Shown here in pieces: positions 32,455 to 43,195 of a DNA stretch of 64,000 nucleotides (its first letter is position 1; every line of letters starts with the position of its first letter). The stretch comes from Omphalotus guepiniiformis. Lineage: Eukaryota; Basidiomycota; Agaricomycetes; Agaricales; Omphalotaceae. A program made the translations under genes and the position numbers. The stretch covers positions 1,674,001-1,738,000 of the forward strand of contig JAQOOI010000070.1 in the NCBI GenBank assembly GCA_028554645.1. The letters are read 5' to 3'. A model generated the notes under the pieces. That model was given only the letters and a program-made list of their open reading frames with translations. It did not search any database and was not told the origin of the DNA.

Positions 32455-33852
32455 ATGAAGGAGATTGGTGAAGAAGCTGTATATACTCAGAATCCTTCTC
32501 ACAAAACAGGTCAATCTCCTGAGGAAAATAAACTTGTAAAGAAAAAGAGAGTTGAAGTGTTATTACCTACACTAAGACCATCTGAAAGGGAGAAATACAG
32601 ACCCCCTGCTATGAGAAGAGAGCCCGTTCGTTTTGAACTACCCGTTGATTCTGACACTGAGGAGATTGAATCTCCCTCTGAAAATAACAACGATGTTGCA
32701 CGGAGAGTATCTAACCGTCCGTTTGATCATGTAAAGGCAATAGATAGGCCACCTATACCAAAGGGAATGCCTGTAGGAAGCCAGAACAAGGCAAATGAGA
32801 CTGAAGGAGCTCAATCTGGAACTAAAGATGGAATGAGTAATGATACAAGGAATGCTATTGTATACACAAAGCCTCCGCGTAAATCTGAGCCCGATTTCAA
32901 GCTTAGAAACTCACTATTCAAACCGGGTCTAGCAGAAGAAATTGCAGACAAAATCTTTAGATCTGAGATAGATATAAGTAGTGGGGACCTCATTGCTATA
33001 TCTCCGGCACTTCAGAAGATTATGCAGAGAAAATTGAAGAACAACAGGGTGTATAAGCGTCCTGTAAAGGCTTTTGTTCATGAAGTAAGGGATGAAGATG
33101 ATCCTGATGGTATTCTACCAGAAGAAAATGTCAATCTGGTACAGGCAAATTATATGGTCTTTATTGAAGATATGGCCTATGAAAGGGAAGATGTGTTTAT
33201 TGTCCTAGATGAAGACACAGATGACCTTAAGAAAGGCTCAGTGGTACACAAGGATGTTGTGGACCAGTATCAGAAAGATGTACCTCCAGATGAGAGGAAC
33301 AAGATCATTATAGTAGCCAGCCAGACTGACAGTCTAAAGGCAATCTACCCAAAGATTAATCACTCTGATCAACAAGTTGAGACAGTAGTTGATAGTGGTT
33401 CTCAAATTGTGTCCATGGATACAAGAGTAGCTATTGGACTTGGTTTAAGATGGGACCCAGAGACTGTGATCCATATGCAAAGTGCAAATGGTCAATTACA
33501 GGCTACTAGGGGACTAGCAAGAAATGTACCATTTACCTTTGGAGAAATAACTATCTATATGCAGATCCACATAATAGATAAAGTGCCTTATGATGTTCTT
33601 TTGGGAAGACCATTTGATGTGTTGACAAGCAGTGTAGTCAGAAACTTTGAAACTGGAGAACAAGAGATCACCATTACAGATCCAAACAGTGGAATGAAGT
33701 GTACAATGGGAACATATGACAGAGGTAGAGGAATTAAGGTTAAACCTATTCCTGGTGAACCAAAGCTTGTCCCAGAAACACAGAAATCTGCGAGTGTCCC
33801 TGTGAAAAATGAGGGAGACTCTCAAAATTTTCATCGGACCTCAATGAACTGA
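32455..33852 (+). CDS. Element B aspartic protease ORF
   Basis: 465 residues with its own ATG. The first 300 residues are hydrophilic. The retropepsin domain lies near the C-terminus: VVDSGSQIVSMD (active-site DSG), ATRGLARNVPFTFGEI and VPYDVLLGRPFDVL. It cleaves the Gag and Pol precursors in related elements. Having the protease in a separate ORF between gag and pol, rather than fused to pol, is shared with element A and suggests translation by reinitiation. Confidence 0.86.
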   Translation: MKEIGEEAVYTQNPSHKTGQSPEENKLVKKKRVEVLLPTLRPSEREKYRPPAMRREPVRFELPVDSDTEEIESPSENNNDVARRVSNRPFDHVKAIDRPPIPKGMPVGSQNKANETEGAQSGTKDGMSNDTRNAIVYTKPPRKSEPDFKLRNSLFKPGLAEEIADKIFRSEIDISSGDLIAISPALQKIMQRKLKNNRVYKRPVKAFVHEVRDEDDPDGILPEENVNLVQANYMVFIEDMAYEREDVFIVLDEDTDDLKKGSVVHKDVVDQYQKDVPPDERNKIIIVASQTDSLKAIYPKINHSDQQVETVVDSGSQIVSMDTRVAIGLGLRWDPETVIHMQSANGQLQATRGLARNVPFTFGEITIYMQIHIIDKVPYDVLLGRPFDVLTSSVVRNFETGEQEITITDPNSGMKCTMGTYDRGRGIKVKPIPGEPKLVPETQKSASVPVKNEGDSQNFHRTSMN

Positions 33853-33887
33853 TAAGAGATCAGGGAGAGGTAGCTGTTTGCATTGAA

Positions 33888-36800
33888 ATGGATGAAGATG
33901 GCAATGCCACAATTGCTGGATATAAGCTGCCAGACAATGAATTGTTTTCAGAACCTGAAAAGGCTGAGGCATTTGTGTTTGCAGCTGAATCCATCATAAG
34001 AGAAAACGATATAGCGGCTGCAGATTCGGTTAGATCGTATTTAAATCGGTCTGTAGACTCAGAAAAGAAACAAGTGTTCTGTACCTGGCGAGAAAATTTA
34101 AATTTGAATTCAAAAGAGCACTTAGATACTCAGAATTCAGACTTAGATACTTGCACGGTACTTAATCACACTTCGGAACCCGCATCTGGAACTGAAAAGA
34201 GGATGAATAAGGGTAAAACGGTCAAAAGAGAACCGAAACCAGTCCAATCTTCAAGACCCAGATGGAGTAGAGATAAGAATGGCAACAAAATGGCCAGATT
34301 GGTGACTGTTTTGGCTTCTAGAAAGTACAAACCAGTTGCTATTAAGGTCAAACCTGTTAAAGCTACCTTACCTGCGGAGTTCCGGATTGAAAGAAAAATA
34401 ATTGGAGATCCGTTAAAAGATATGCCTGAGTTACCTACTCATCCTCCAGATTTCACTCCTGGTGAGAGGTACTCTCAAGAAAGAAAAGAAATTGTAGACA
34501 AGAATCATAATGAAGGTTTCTTATGGCCTGAAGAAATGAAACTTGTACACCATCTTATGAAAGTCCAAGAGAAAGCATTTGCATGGGAAGCATCTGAAGG
34601 AGGAACCTTTAATACAGAGTTCTTTCCTCCAGTAAAGTTTCCAGTGTTACCACACACTCCTTGGGTAGAAAGGAATATTCCTATACCTCCAGGGATCTAT
34701 GATCAAGTGTGTAAAATGATTAAGGACAAAATAGATGCTGGTGTATATGAGCCGTCCAGTTCATCCTATAGATCCAGATGGTTCTGTGTCTTAAAGAAAG
34801 ATGGAAAAAGCTTAAGATTGGTCCATAGTTTAGAACCACTCAATAAAGTGACTATTCAACATTCAGGGATTCCTCCTGCAACTGCAGATATAGCTAGAAG
34901 CTTCTCTGGAAGAGCATGTTTGGGATTACTGGATATCTTTGTTGGTTATGATGAGAGGCTGGTTGATGAAAGTTCAAGAGATCTTACAACCTTCCAAACA
35001 CCTTTTGGCCCACATAGATTAGTAAAGTTACCTATGGGTTGGACAAACTCTGTCCCTATCTATCATGATGATGTTACATATATCTTCAGAGATGAAATTC
35101 CACATGTAACTAAACCTTACATTGATGATGTACCAGTAAAAGGGCCTGTCAGCAGATATGAAACTGCAGATGGAGGTTATGAAACTATCCCTGAAAATTC
35201 TGGCATCAGAAGGTTTGTGTGGGAGCATCTGCAGAATATGAACAGAATTGTGCAAAGAATGAAACATGCTGGTGGTACCTTTGCAGGGACCAAAGCTTTC
35301 ATCTGTGTAGCTGAAGGTGATGTTGTTGGACATCATGTCAGTTATGAAGGAGAAAAGCCAGTGGAAAGGCTAGCTGAAGTTGTCCTGACTTGTGATGCAT
35401 CAAAATGGTCTGAGAAGAAAGATATCCGGTCATTTTTGGGCACTGCTGGTCAGATGAGGATGTTCATAAAGGATTATGCCAAGAAAGCGAAACCTTTGAC
35501 AATCTTAACTGGAGATGTACCTTTTCAAATGGGTCCTGCAGAACTGGAAGCTGTAGAAATGATTAAAGATGGGATCAGAAATGCTCCGGCACTTCGTCCT
35601 ATTGACTATGATTTAAGTACTGGAATCACCCTTTCAGTAGATACTTCCTGGATGGCAGTAGGTTTCCAACTATATCAGAGAGACCCTGCAGATTCAAAGA
35701 AAAAGTTCTACAACTGGATGGGTTCCATTACTTTAAATGAAAGAGAAGCAAGGTTTTCTCAACCCAAGAGAGAACTATATGGCTTGATGTTGGCCTTACA
35801 ACAAACATATTACCAGACATATGGATGTAGGGATCTTACTGTGGAAACAGATGCAAGCTATATTAAAGGAATGCTTGACAAACCCAGTAGTGGTCCCAAT
35901 GCAACTATAAACAGATGGATTGAAGAAATAAGGAAGTTCCACTTCACCTTGGTACACATCAAGGGCACTGAACATAAGGGACCAGATGGACTATCTAGAC
36001 CACCTAGAGGAACCATACCAACTGAAAGAGCGGCATCTAGAGATCCGGATTCATTTGTTGATGAAGATGATGGTCTGCCGGTGAAATTCAGAATGGGAGA
36101 TGGTGAATCTGAGGTACCCTTTGATTTTGAAGCCTTTAAAGATGAAATAGATACTCGAGGTGGTTACTTGCAGGAAGTTGCAAAGTCAATAGACGACTTT
36201 GAGGACGATTTGCAAGAAGCTCTTGAAGAAGAACGTCACTTGAATTCCATTAGAGAGCTGTTAGCAACTCAACATCCAGTATCTAACTCGATGTTGCAAT
36301 TTGCACAGACTTTGGTTATACCTGAAGGAGGTACTGAATGGAAACATGAACACCCATATAGAGAGGATCACAGATCTGCATCTACAAAGGAACTGGATGA
36401 ACAACTAGACCTAATCAAAGATTGGTACCTGCAGGGCAATCAGCCTCTAGCTCACTTAGGTGAGACTGCTATGAAAAAGTTCATTTCCAGGGCTGTAAAG
36501 TTCTTTGTAGACAGAGATGGGAGACTCTATAGAAGGAATGATGATACAGGAGGCCAGCATAGACTGGTTGTGCCTAAAGAGAAAAGGATGTACATGATGC
36601 ATGCTGCTCATGACCATCTGGGACATAAAGGAATGTTTGCAACAAAAGCTCTCATAGAGAAGCGTTTTTGGTGGCCAGATTTGAATGGAGATGTCAATTG
36701 GTTTGTCAAATCCTGCCAAATCTGCCAGAACCGAAAATTAGAATTGTTGAAGATTCCCCCTACTCTTACACACACTCCCTCCCTGTTTCAAAAGATTCAT

Positions 36801-37931
36801 GTAGATGTGTTCAAAGTATCACCTCCAAGTAATGGTTGCAAGGATGTTGTACATGGCAGATGTGCACTCTCATCCTGGTCTGAAGGAAGAGCCTTAAGAT
36901 CTGACAATGCTAGATCATTGGGAGAATGGTTCTTTGATGATATTATATGCAGATGGGGATGTCCTGATGAAGTAGTAACTGATAATGCACCCCAGATGCG
37001 AGCTATGCTTAAATGGCTAGAAGATAAATATGGAATTAAAGGAATTACTATATCTCCTTACAATTCCCAAGCAAATGGCAAGATTGAGAGAGCCCACTTT
37101 GACATTAGAACTGCCTTGGCAAAAGCTACAGGTGGAGATCTAAAGAGATGGTGGTGGTTTCTCAAACATGTCTTCTGGGCAGATAGAATTACAGCTAGAA
37201 AAGGACTTGGATGTTCACCATACTTCCTTGTTACTGGAGCTGAACCTATCCTACCCTTGGATATTGTTGAATCTACATGGTTAGTAAAACTTCCAGATAG
37301 AATCTTGACATATGAGGAACTTATTGGCTATAGGGCACAAGCTCTAGCTAAGCATAGAACCCATGTGCAGGAAATGATATCTAGAATTGATACAACCAAG
37401 AAAGAGACTCTTAGACAATATGAAGAAGAATACAGAAATGTTATCAGAGACTTTGATTTCAAACCTGGTACACTTATCCAAGTCAGAAATACACAAGTTG
37501 AGAAGAACTTGGACAGAAAGATGTATCCTAGGTACCTGGGACCCATGATTGTAATAAGGAGAACCAAAGGGGGATCCTACATTGTGGCCCAGATGGATGG
37601 TACAGTACTCAGAGAAAAGGTTGCGGCCTTCAGAGTACTACCCCATGTAGCTAGATATGAACCAATTCAACTGCCTGAGCACATTCATGAACTTATAGAC
37701 TTGACTAGTGAACAACTAGAAGAGATGGTCAATGATAACAATGAGTTAGACCCTGAACTTGAGAGAGATTACATCTTTGACAGTATTCCTCAACTGAGAA
37801 TTCCTGCTGAAGATGAAGATCTTGATGAGTCCAGTGATGAAGAACTACAATCTGCAAACGATGCAGATGAAGAAGAACCAGATTGGGACGCTCCAGTCCA
37901 GACCAGGTCTCAATCTTCACAAAATAAATGA
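33888..37931 (+). CDS. Element B Pol: reverse transcriptase, RNase H, integrase
   Basis: 1,347 residues, intact. After an N-terminal linker comes RT (SSYRSRWFCVLKKDGKSLRL; LLDIFVGYDERL; LPMGWTNSV; active site PYIDDVPVKGP; IRSFLGTAGQMRMFIKDY), RNase H (SVDTSWMAVGFQLYQ; LNEREARFSQPKRELYGLML; ETDASYIKGML), an integrase zinc domain (HDHLGHKGMFATKALIEKRF; CQICQNRK), a D-D-E core (IHVDVFKV; VTDNAPQM; NGKIERAH) and a GPY/F-type end (YLGPMIVIRRTKGGSYIV). No chromodomain is seen. The acidic C-terminus ends at 37931. All catalytic residues are present, so this protein could support transposition of B and of related copies. Confidence 0.92.
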   Translation: MDEDGNATIAGYKLPDNELFSEPEKAEAFVFAAESIIRENDIAAADSVRSYLNRSVDSEKKQVFCTWRENLNLNSKEHLDTQNSDLDTCTVLNHTSEPASGTEKRMNKGKTVKREPKPVQSSRPRWSRDKNGNKMARLVTVLASRKYKPVAIKVKPVKATLPAEFRIERKIIGDPLKDMPELPTHPPDFTPGERYSQERKEIVDKNHNEGFLWPEEMKLVHHLMKVQEKAFAWEASEGGTFNTEFFPPVKFPVLPHTPWVERNIPIPPGIYDQVCKMIKDKIDAGVYEPSSSSYRSRWFCVLKKDGKSLRLVHSLEPLNKVTIQHSGIPPATADIARSFSGRACLGLLDIFVGYDERLVDESSRDLTTFQTPFGPHRLVKLPMGWTNSVPIYHDDVTYIFRDEIPHVTKPYIDDVPVKGPVSRYETADGGYETIPENSGIRRFVWEHLQNMNRIVQRMKHAGGTFAGTKAFICVAEGDVVGHHVSYEGEKPVERLAEVVLTCDASKWSEKKDIRSFLGTAGQMRMFIKDYAKKAKPLTILTGDVPFQMGPAELEAVEMIKDGIRNAPALRPIDYDLSTGITLSVDTSWMAVGFQLYQRDPADSKKKFYNWMGSITLNEREARFSQPKRELYGLMLALQQTYYQTYGCRDLTVETDASYIKGMLDKPSSGPNATINRWIEEIRKFHFTLVHIKGTEHKGPDGLSRPPRGTIPTERAASRDPDSFVDEDDGLPVKFRMGDGESEVPFDFEAFKDEIDTRGGYLQEVAKSIDDFEDDLQEALEEERHLNSIRELLATQHPVSNSMLQFAQTLVIPEGGTEWKHEHPYREDHRSASTKELDEQLDLIKDWYLQGNQPLAHLGETAMKKFISRAVKFFVDRDGRLYRRNDDTGGQHRLVVPKEKRMYMMHAAHDHLGHKGMFATKALIEKRFWWPDLNGDVNWFVKSCQICQNRKLELLKIPPTLTHTPSLFQKIHVDVFKVSPPSNGCKDVVHGRCALSSWSEGRALRSDNARSLGEWFFDDIICRWGCPDEVVTDNAPQMRAMLKWLEDKYGIKGITISPYNSQANGKIERAHFDIRTALAKATGGDLKRWWWFLKHVFWADRITARKGLGCSPYFLVTGAEPILPLDIVESTWLVKLPDRILTYEELIGYRAQALAKHRTHVQEMISRIDTTKKETLRQYEEEYRNVIRDFDFKPGTLIQVRNTQVEKNLDRKMYPRYLGPMIVIRRTKGGSYIVAQMDGTVLREKVAAFRVLPHVARYEPIQLPEHIHELIDLTSEQLEEMVNDNNELDPELERDYIFDSIPQLRIPAEDEDLDESSDEELQSANDADEEEPDWDAPVQTRSQSSQNK

Positions 37932-38132
37932 TAAACACACTATATTTGAACAAAGTAAGAGATAGACACTGAAAAGTGACTACCTAACTGCAGATGAAAG
38001 TAAAAAGTGGGTAACAGTAGTATGCACTACTAAGATAAACATAAAGGGTGTCTGAGGATGTCCTATACGATGTACCAATACTGTGTAAACTGCCCATAAA
38101 TGATGCTGAGATGTCCAGATGTAACATTAAAG
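37932..38132. other. Spacer between pol and the convergent antisense gene
   Basis: 200 bp between the pol stop and the stop of the minus-strand gene at 38133; it should hold the 3' ends of both transcripts. Nothing else seen. Confidence 0.4.
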
Positions 38133-39527
38133 TCAGAGAATGTCTGCAGATGGAAATGCATGGAAAGGAGCTGGATCATCAGCAGTACCTGGACCAGACT
38201 CCAAGGGACTCTGGTTGGCCCTGTAAGCCTTCTCCTTCTGTCTTCGGAGCAATTCCAGACGGGAAAACTCCTTGTAGGCAAATCTGTACTGAGAATGATG
38301 ATACTGAATGGCATGTTGATGAACACTGAGTTCTGTCTTCAAGAAGTTGGAAATTGATTGAAGAACCTCAGGAGAGAAGTGGTCCAAGTCCATGAAAGGG
38401 AACAGAGCAGTGATACGAGTCACAATCTCTTCTCCACTCTCCCGGAGTTTGCGCTCATCTGCAGGATAATTGAGTTAGATACTCGAAAAAGCCGCAGATT
38501 GGGTGACTACTCACGGTCTGTCTCCTCTCTAAGGTTGACGATTGGGTTCTCAATCCGAGGCTTCTTCATGACAATCACCTTGTGGGGCTCAGGAATAGGT
38601 TCATTCTACATGAACATTTATAGTCAGTACATAAAACTGCATGAATATCTCCAGATGGAACTAAAAACTTACATCTTTGAGTCCAACTGAGGTGGCCTGT
38701 AAGAGTGACCATGGTACATCAGTCTAGAGAAACGAATGAACAGTTCTGAACATAAATCTGCTTACCCTTGGAGAAGTAATTACTACTTTTTCCTTGGAAG
38801 ACTTATGAACTGTGGTAGTAGTGGGAGAACCTTTGGTTTTGTCCTTGCTAGAGTCCTTGTTATCCTTATTGGGAGCGTGGATCGACGCAGAAAGCCCAAG
38901 GGAAGGTCCATCTGCCATCTAAGAAAAGAAAGACCATGTTGAGATTCGAGTTAGGTACTCAGGAGTTAGATACTTACAGTAACGTCTCCGTCACCAGTAA
39001 TGACCTCAATCTCTTCATCGTCATCATCGTCATCCTCAATAAGTTCGGGAGTTTTAGCTGGCTACACACCAATAGGCAGTTAGATACTCGAAATGAGAGG
39101 GATGGTCAATAAAAACGTACTTTGCGCTTCTTAGACCCACTGAGAGTCTCTCTGCGCTTTGCCAAGTCGTCCCGGAAAGCTTTAATGGCGGAGAAAGTGT
39201 CAGGTTCACCTACAGATGGGAACTTTTTGACTGCATCTGCGACCAGATTGACACCTTTGTCGAACAAAGTGAACGCTTCCTCGGACTTAGCAACTGCATA
39301 TGCAGGCAGAGACTTCTTCTGTAATAAGAAATCAAGTTAGATACTGGACCTGGAATCAAAGATTGAACATTTACAAGATGACTAGCAAGGGCTGTAATAA
39401 GCATCCCAAGTAGTTCAGTATCCGCATCTTTGGCCTCCATGGCTCCAGTAGCTCGAGAAAGATATCGCTGCGTTGTGGCAACCCACTCAGGACGCTCAGG
39501 CCAAGTCTTGGGACCTTTAGGGGCCAT
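38133..39527 (-). CDS. Antisense gene 2 of element B: 7-exon gene of unknown function
   Basis: About 351 residues from ATG 39527. Exons: 39375-39527, 39121-39318, about 38978-39061, 38766-38918, a 51-nt exon near 38680-38735, about 38514-38608, and a last exon from near 38462 to the stop at 38133. All introns start GT, end AG, and phases agree throughout. Several introns carry AGTATCTAACT as a likely branch site. The protein starts MAPKGPKTWPERPEW with a helical segment, then a basic stretch (AKRRETLSGSKKRK), a poly-Asp/Glu run, Lys/Ser/Thr-rich low complexity, and a C-terminal helical part (FPFMDLDHFSPEVLQSISNF). No known domain is recognised. It lies wholly inside a retrotransposon, antisense to pol. 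Confidence 0.72.
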
Positions 39528-40368
39528 AACTGTAAAATATAGAGATAGAGAAATGATAAAAGTGGAAGGGTTGTAGAACCAAGTGATAGATGGTGCTGAG
39601 TCGTTCTGAATCTGCGCTGCACCTTTTATATCTGGTCTACCCCGTCTAAATCTGCAAGTTGGTCATTACTCCTATGCTGTTCAAACAGGCACAATGAGGC
39701 CTAGCCAGCGTAGCAGATTGATCAACGGGGACGTTGAAGTTAATTTTACTTGGGGGGAGAGAGCACACAAAGTTTACAAGGCCAAAAATTTTGAATTTTT
39801 GAAATTTCAAATATCTCAAATCTGGAGATCTAGACAGCTTTGACCGCAGAGGACTTAGCCGAATAGCATTGCCGAGTAATCGAAAAGCTCTCAACCTTGA
39901 CAGAAAGGACTTATTAAATTCAATGTATCCTCAAAAAGAAATGATACTTATTGAAAATTGTGGGCTTAAGTCATTTAAAGAATTGTTTCCCTCTAAAATC
40001 GAGTTAGATACTCAATTTGAAGGAGACTCTCAAATTTATTTCTTATGTTTCACACCAGATTCATACCAAGAAAAACGAAACGTATATTTGAGCATGAAAA
40101 GCTCAGTACTACAATAAGAGATACTTCGACCTATACTACTATAAAGTAAGTACAGGGAGTATCTACAGAAAAAGCGATGTATAAAATTTTTATATATTTG
40201 GGCAACCTGGTGTGTTGAACACCAAGGTCACCCGCGACGAGATGCGAACGAATACGGCAGGTCCCAGCCAATCGAAGAAAGCGACAGATCTGTGAGATTG
40301 GGACTGAGAGATGGAGAAAGTAAAGGGAAAAAGGGGTACGAACTATGCGTGCACCCGAGCCTTGAAAG
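39528..40368. other. Spacer between the two antisense genes
   Basis: About 840 bp: the promoter side of antisense gene 2 and the 3' side of antisense gene 1. AT-rich in the middle, with one GAGTTAGATACTC motif near 40001. A short plus-strand open frame (39869-40117) has no recognisable similarity and is not called. Confidence 0.4.
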
Positions 40369-42891
40369 TCACTCTGAGAGGGGATCGTCCCTCCCAGCTA
40401 GTGGACTGCTTTCTGGCACCAGTACCTTGCCGGCTGTCTCCTCCTCCAGCTCGTCTTCCTTGTCTTCGTCCTCTTCGACCGTGACTTGCGAAGCACCGAC
40501 CGCCTGAGGCGATTCGTCGATGTCAGCTGTAGCAACGGGAGTGGAACGGATATTGGAAGGACCGGGCTGCGGCTCGACCTCTGGATCCACCACGATGAAA
40601 TGACCTGATTCGTTCCTAGCGATATAGCTTGCTCGAGACACCAGGTTGATGTCCCATCCAAGCGCGGTAGCCAGTAGTTTGAGCTGTTCGTCCGAATAGT
40701 CGAACGACGGGTCGCCAGTCTGAACCTGATGTAAAACGAGACGAGGATCGCGACACGAAGCTTTGATATGATCTTGACGCTGCAAAATCGTTCGGTGTAC
40801 CCGTTCCATCGCCCGCATCTGCGCGGAGACGCTGTTCTGCATGTCCTTGTAGGTGTCGATGAGAATCTGCAACTGCTCAGCTTCCTGAGAGACAACTAAG
40901 AAACGAAGAACCTTTAATAAAAGAGGTCTAAGGAAATGAAAGGAATACTTACCTGTACTGCCGCTGCGAGCCAATGTGTATGAAAGGCATCGCAACTGAT
41001 CGCTGCCTTCCAAACCGTACGACCAGCTACAGGTATGATTGTCCTTCGCGCAAGTCGCGCAGCGCCATTCGAAAGTCTTGCTGTTGAACTGAGGACGGCA
41101 TTCTCTACCTTCAGTGTGAGTACCGCCGACGCAGGCAGCACAAATAGAGTCGCCGAAGAACTAAAGAGCGACGAAAAGAAAAATTAGCGGGTATCAATCG
41201 CGATTCAGAGAGATACTTACCCGATCGAATGTGCGGTTGACTGAAATGAGTTGCTGTAAAGTAACAGGACGGCCATAAGGCCATCCAAAGACAACACGGC
41301 CTGTAAAAGAACCGTTAAACAAACACTAGAAAAATGAAATAAAAGAGACACTTACCGGGTATCGCTTCAAAGTCCTCCTTCGCACGATTTTGAGGTGTTC
41401 GTCCATCCGATCGCTAAGGAAAGGCATGGTCAGTAAAAGGAAATGAAATAAAAAGAAATGACAAGACTTACTTGAAGATTTGGGGCCTCGTAACGAGTGC
41501 CCGGAGCAAGAGAAACAGAAGAAGTAGAGAAATCAGCGCGAGAAGCCCATAGAGGTGCCTCGAAGTCGACGTTAAGATTGACTGGGGCTTTAGTACCCTC
41601 AGTCTTGACTGCTTTCTCATCTTCCTTCTTCTCCTCTTCCTCGTCGCTGGATGCAGGAACAGTAATTGAAGTCGCCTTGGAGCGAGTCTTTCGAGACGCT
41701 GGGTCATCGGCAGGCTCTTCCACACGCATCTTCCGAATCTTCGGTTTTGGCTTGACCACCTGTTTACCCTTGCCCTGTGTAAGAAAACATGAGAAAAGAA
41801 TAAATAAGTCTATAAGGAAACGTACCTTTGAAGCTGCAGCTGCAGGCTTCTTACCCTCAGAAACGCGAGACTTCTTGACCGGAGGCTCAGAGTTCTCGGA
41901 CTCGAAGTCAGTATCATCGTCGTCGGTCAGCTCAGTAGATTCGGCCGTGGCTTCAACGTCGGAGATCTTGCGTTTCATCTAAAAATGATAAAATAAGAAG
42001 GACCTCTTCAAACAAAAAGAAAAGACATACCGAACGACCCGGTAAGGGCGTTACACTAGTCTTGGCCTTTGGCTTTGGCTTTGGCTTTGGTTTTGAAACC
42101 GGTGCCGAAACCTTCGAAGATTCAGCGCGAGCAACCTTGGCGGACGAAGCAAGTGTGGCGAGAGGCGGGAGTAAGATCTCATCGTCGTCGTTGTCTTCCT
42201 CGAGCTGCGGAGTTTGCTTAAGCTTAGGAAATGGAGGTAGTGGTTCCCACAAATTGCGAAGCTGTAAAGAGTTAGCAAAAGAAATGAAAACCAGTCTGAG
42301 AGATACTTACTGTATACTTGAGGCAGAAAGAGTCAAGTTTAGCGCGATTTAGCCCCCAGGGCGGCACAATAAATGACGTTGGCTTTGCCTGATGTAGCCA
42401 TAAGGCGAGATTGCATGCAGAAAGAAAGGAGCCAGTAAAATAGTCGGGGAGATGTGTATGTGCCCGCTGGCACCGATTGAAAGTCAAAGCAACGCGAGTC
42501 TGTAAAGATGAGGTTAGCTATAACAAAGATGAAAAGAAATTGGTGCCTACCAAGGCAAGATTCAAGTCGTCAAAGGCGGAGGTAATGGTTTTCAACCTGA
42601 GACCCTTGCCGAAATCCTTAAACGATTGATCTCGTAGACGTCGGTCCAAGTCGCCTAGCCTTGAAACGATGGCGGAAAGAGCCTTGTAATCTTCTTCGTT
42701 CATGTCTGAGAGCTGTGAGAGGGAAAAGAAAAGAAAGAGGCCGTCAATTGAGAGCGGTTCTCGAATATATATGTGACACACTGTGAAAAGCAGCGCGTGA
42801 GAGAAAGGAATTAAAAAGGACTTACCGGTGCCTCGGAAGGTTCCCTACTGAGAGTGATAGAGGAAGCCAATTGCCTTGAAAAGTCATCCAT
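40369..42891 (-). CDS. Antisense gene 1 of element B: 10-exon gene with a Cys cluster, unknown function
   Basis: About 658 residues from ATG 42891. Exons: 42826-42891, 42551-42712, 42311-42499, 42031-42261, 41826-41978, 41472-41774, 41356-41413, 41221-41300, 40953-41160 and 40369-40895. Their lengths sum to 1,977 nt with all phases matching. The N-terminal 140 residues are helical (MNEEDYKALSAIVSRLGDL; FNRCQRAHTHLPDYFTGSF). Then come Lys-Pro repeats, acidic and basic low-complexity stretches that look nuclear, and at residues 421-458 six cysteines in C-x2-C-x10-C-x12-C-x2-C-x6-C, a probable zinc-binding cluster. A coiled-coil-like segment (EAEQLQILIDTYKDMQNSV) and an acidic tail follow. It could be a nuclear DNA- or chromatin-binding protein (inference). 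No named family is recognised. Confidence 0.75.
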
Positions 42892-43195
42892 CGGGGGACG
42901 AAGTGAGATGTGAAGAGAAAACGAGAATCACTGTCTGTTTAAGTCGAAACTTCGACAGAAGTAGATAGCGGGTTTCGCCGAAGTCTGACATTGCCGTCAC
43001 ATGCCGATGTAAATGTATTGACTGGCGATCAATCGAGAAAAGTTTTGCCTAAAGGCAGTCCGTGAAACGTGATATTGTGATATTGAACAGTACGAAATGC
43101 GCTTCTATGACCAATCTGCTAGTAATAATTGTATCTAACTCGATTTTGGCCAATCTGGTACGATCGGGGACGATCTTATTTTACTTTGGGGGAGA
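42892..43195. promoter_or_regulatory. Probable promoter region of antisense gene 1; ends in the polypurine tract
   Basis: 300 bp between the minus-strand start codon and the 3' LTR. If the antisense gene has its own promoter, it lies here or in the LTR read in reverse. GGGGGAGA at 43188-43195, directly before the LTR, is the plus-strand polypurine tract used for second-strand priming. Confidence 0.5.

Noticed and set aside
37932..43195. Host gene cluster flanking a shorter retrotransposon
   Set aside because: The region is enclosed by two full LTRs with one polypurine tract at 43188 and one CCGT duplication outside, so the antisense genes are inside the element.
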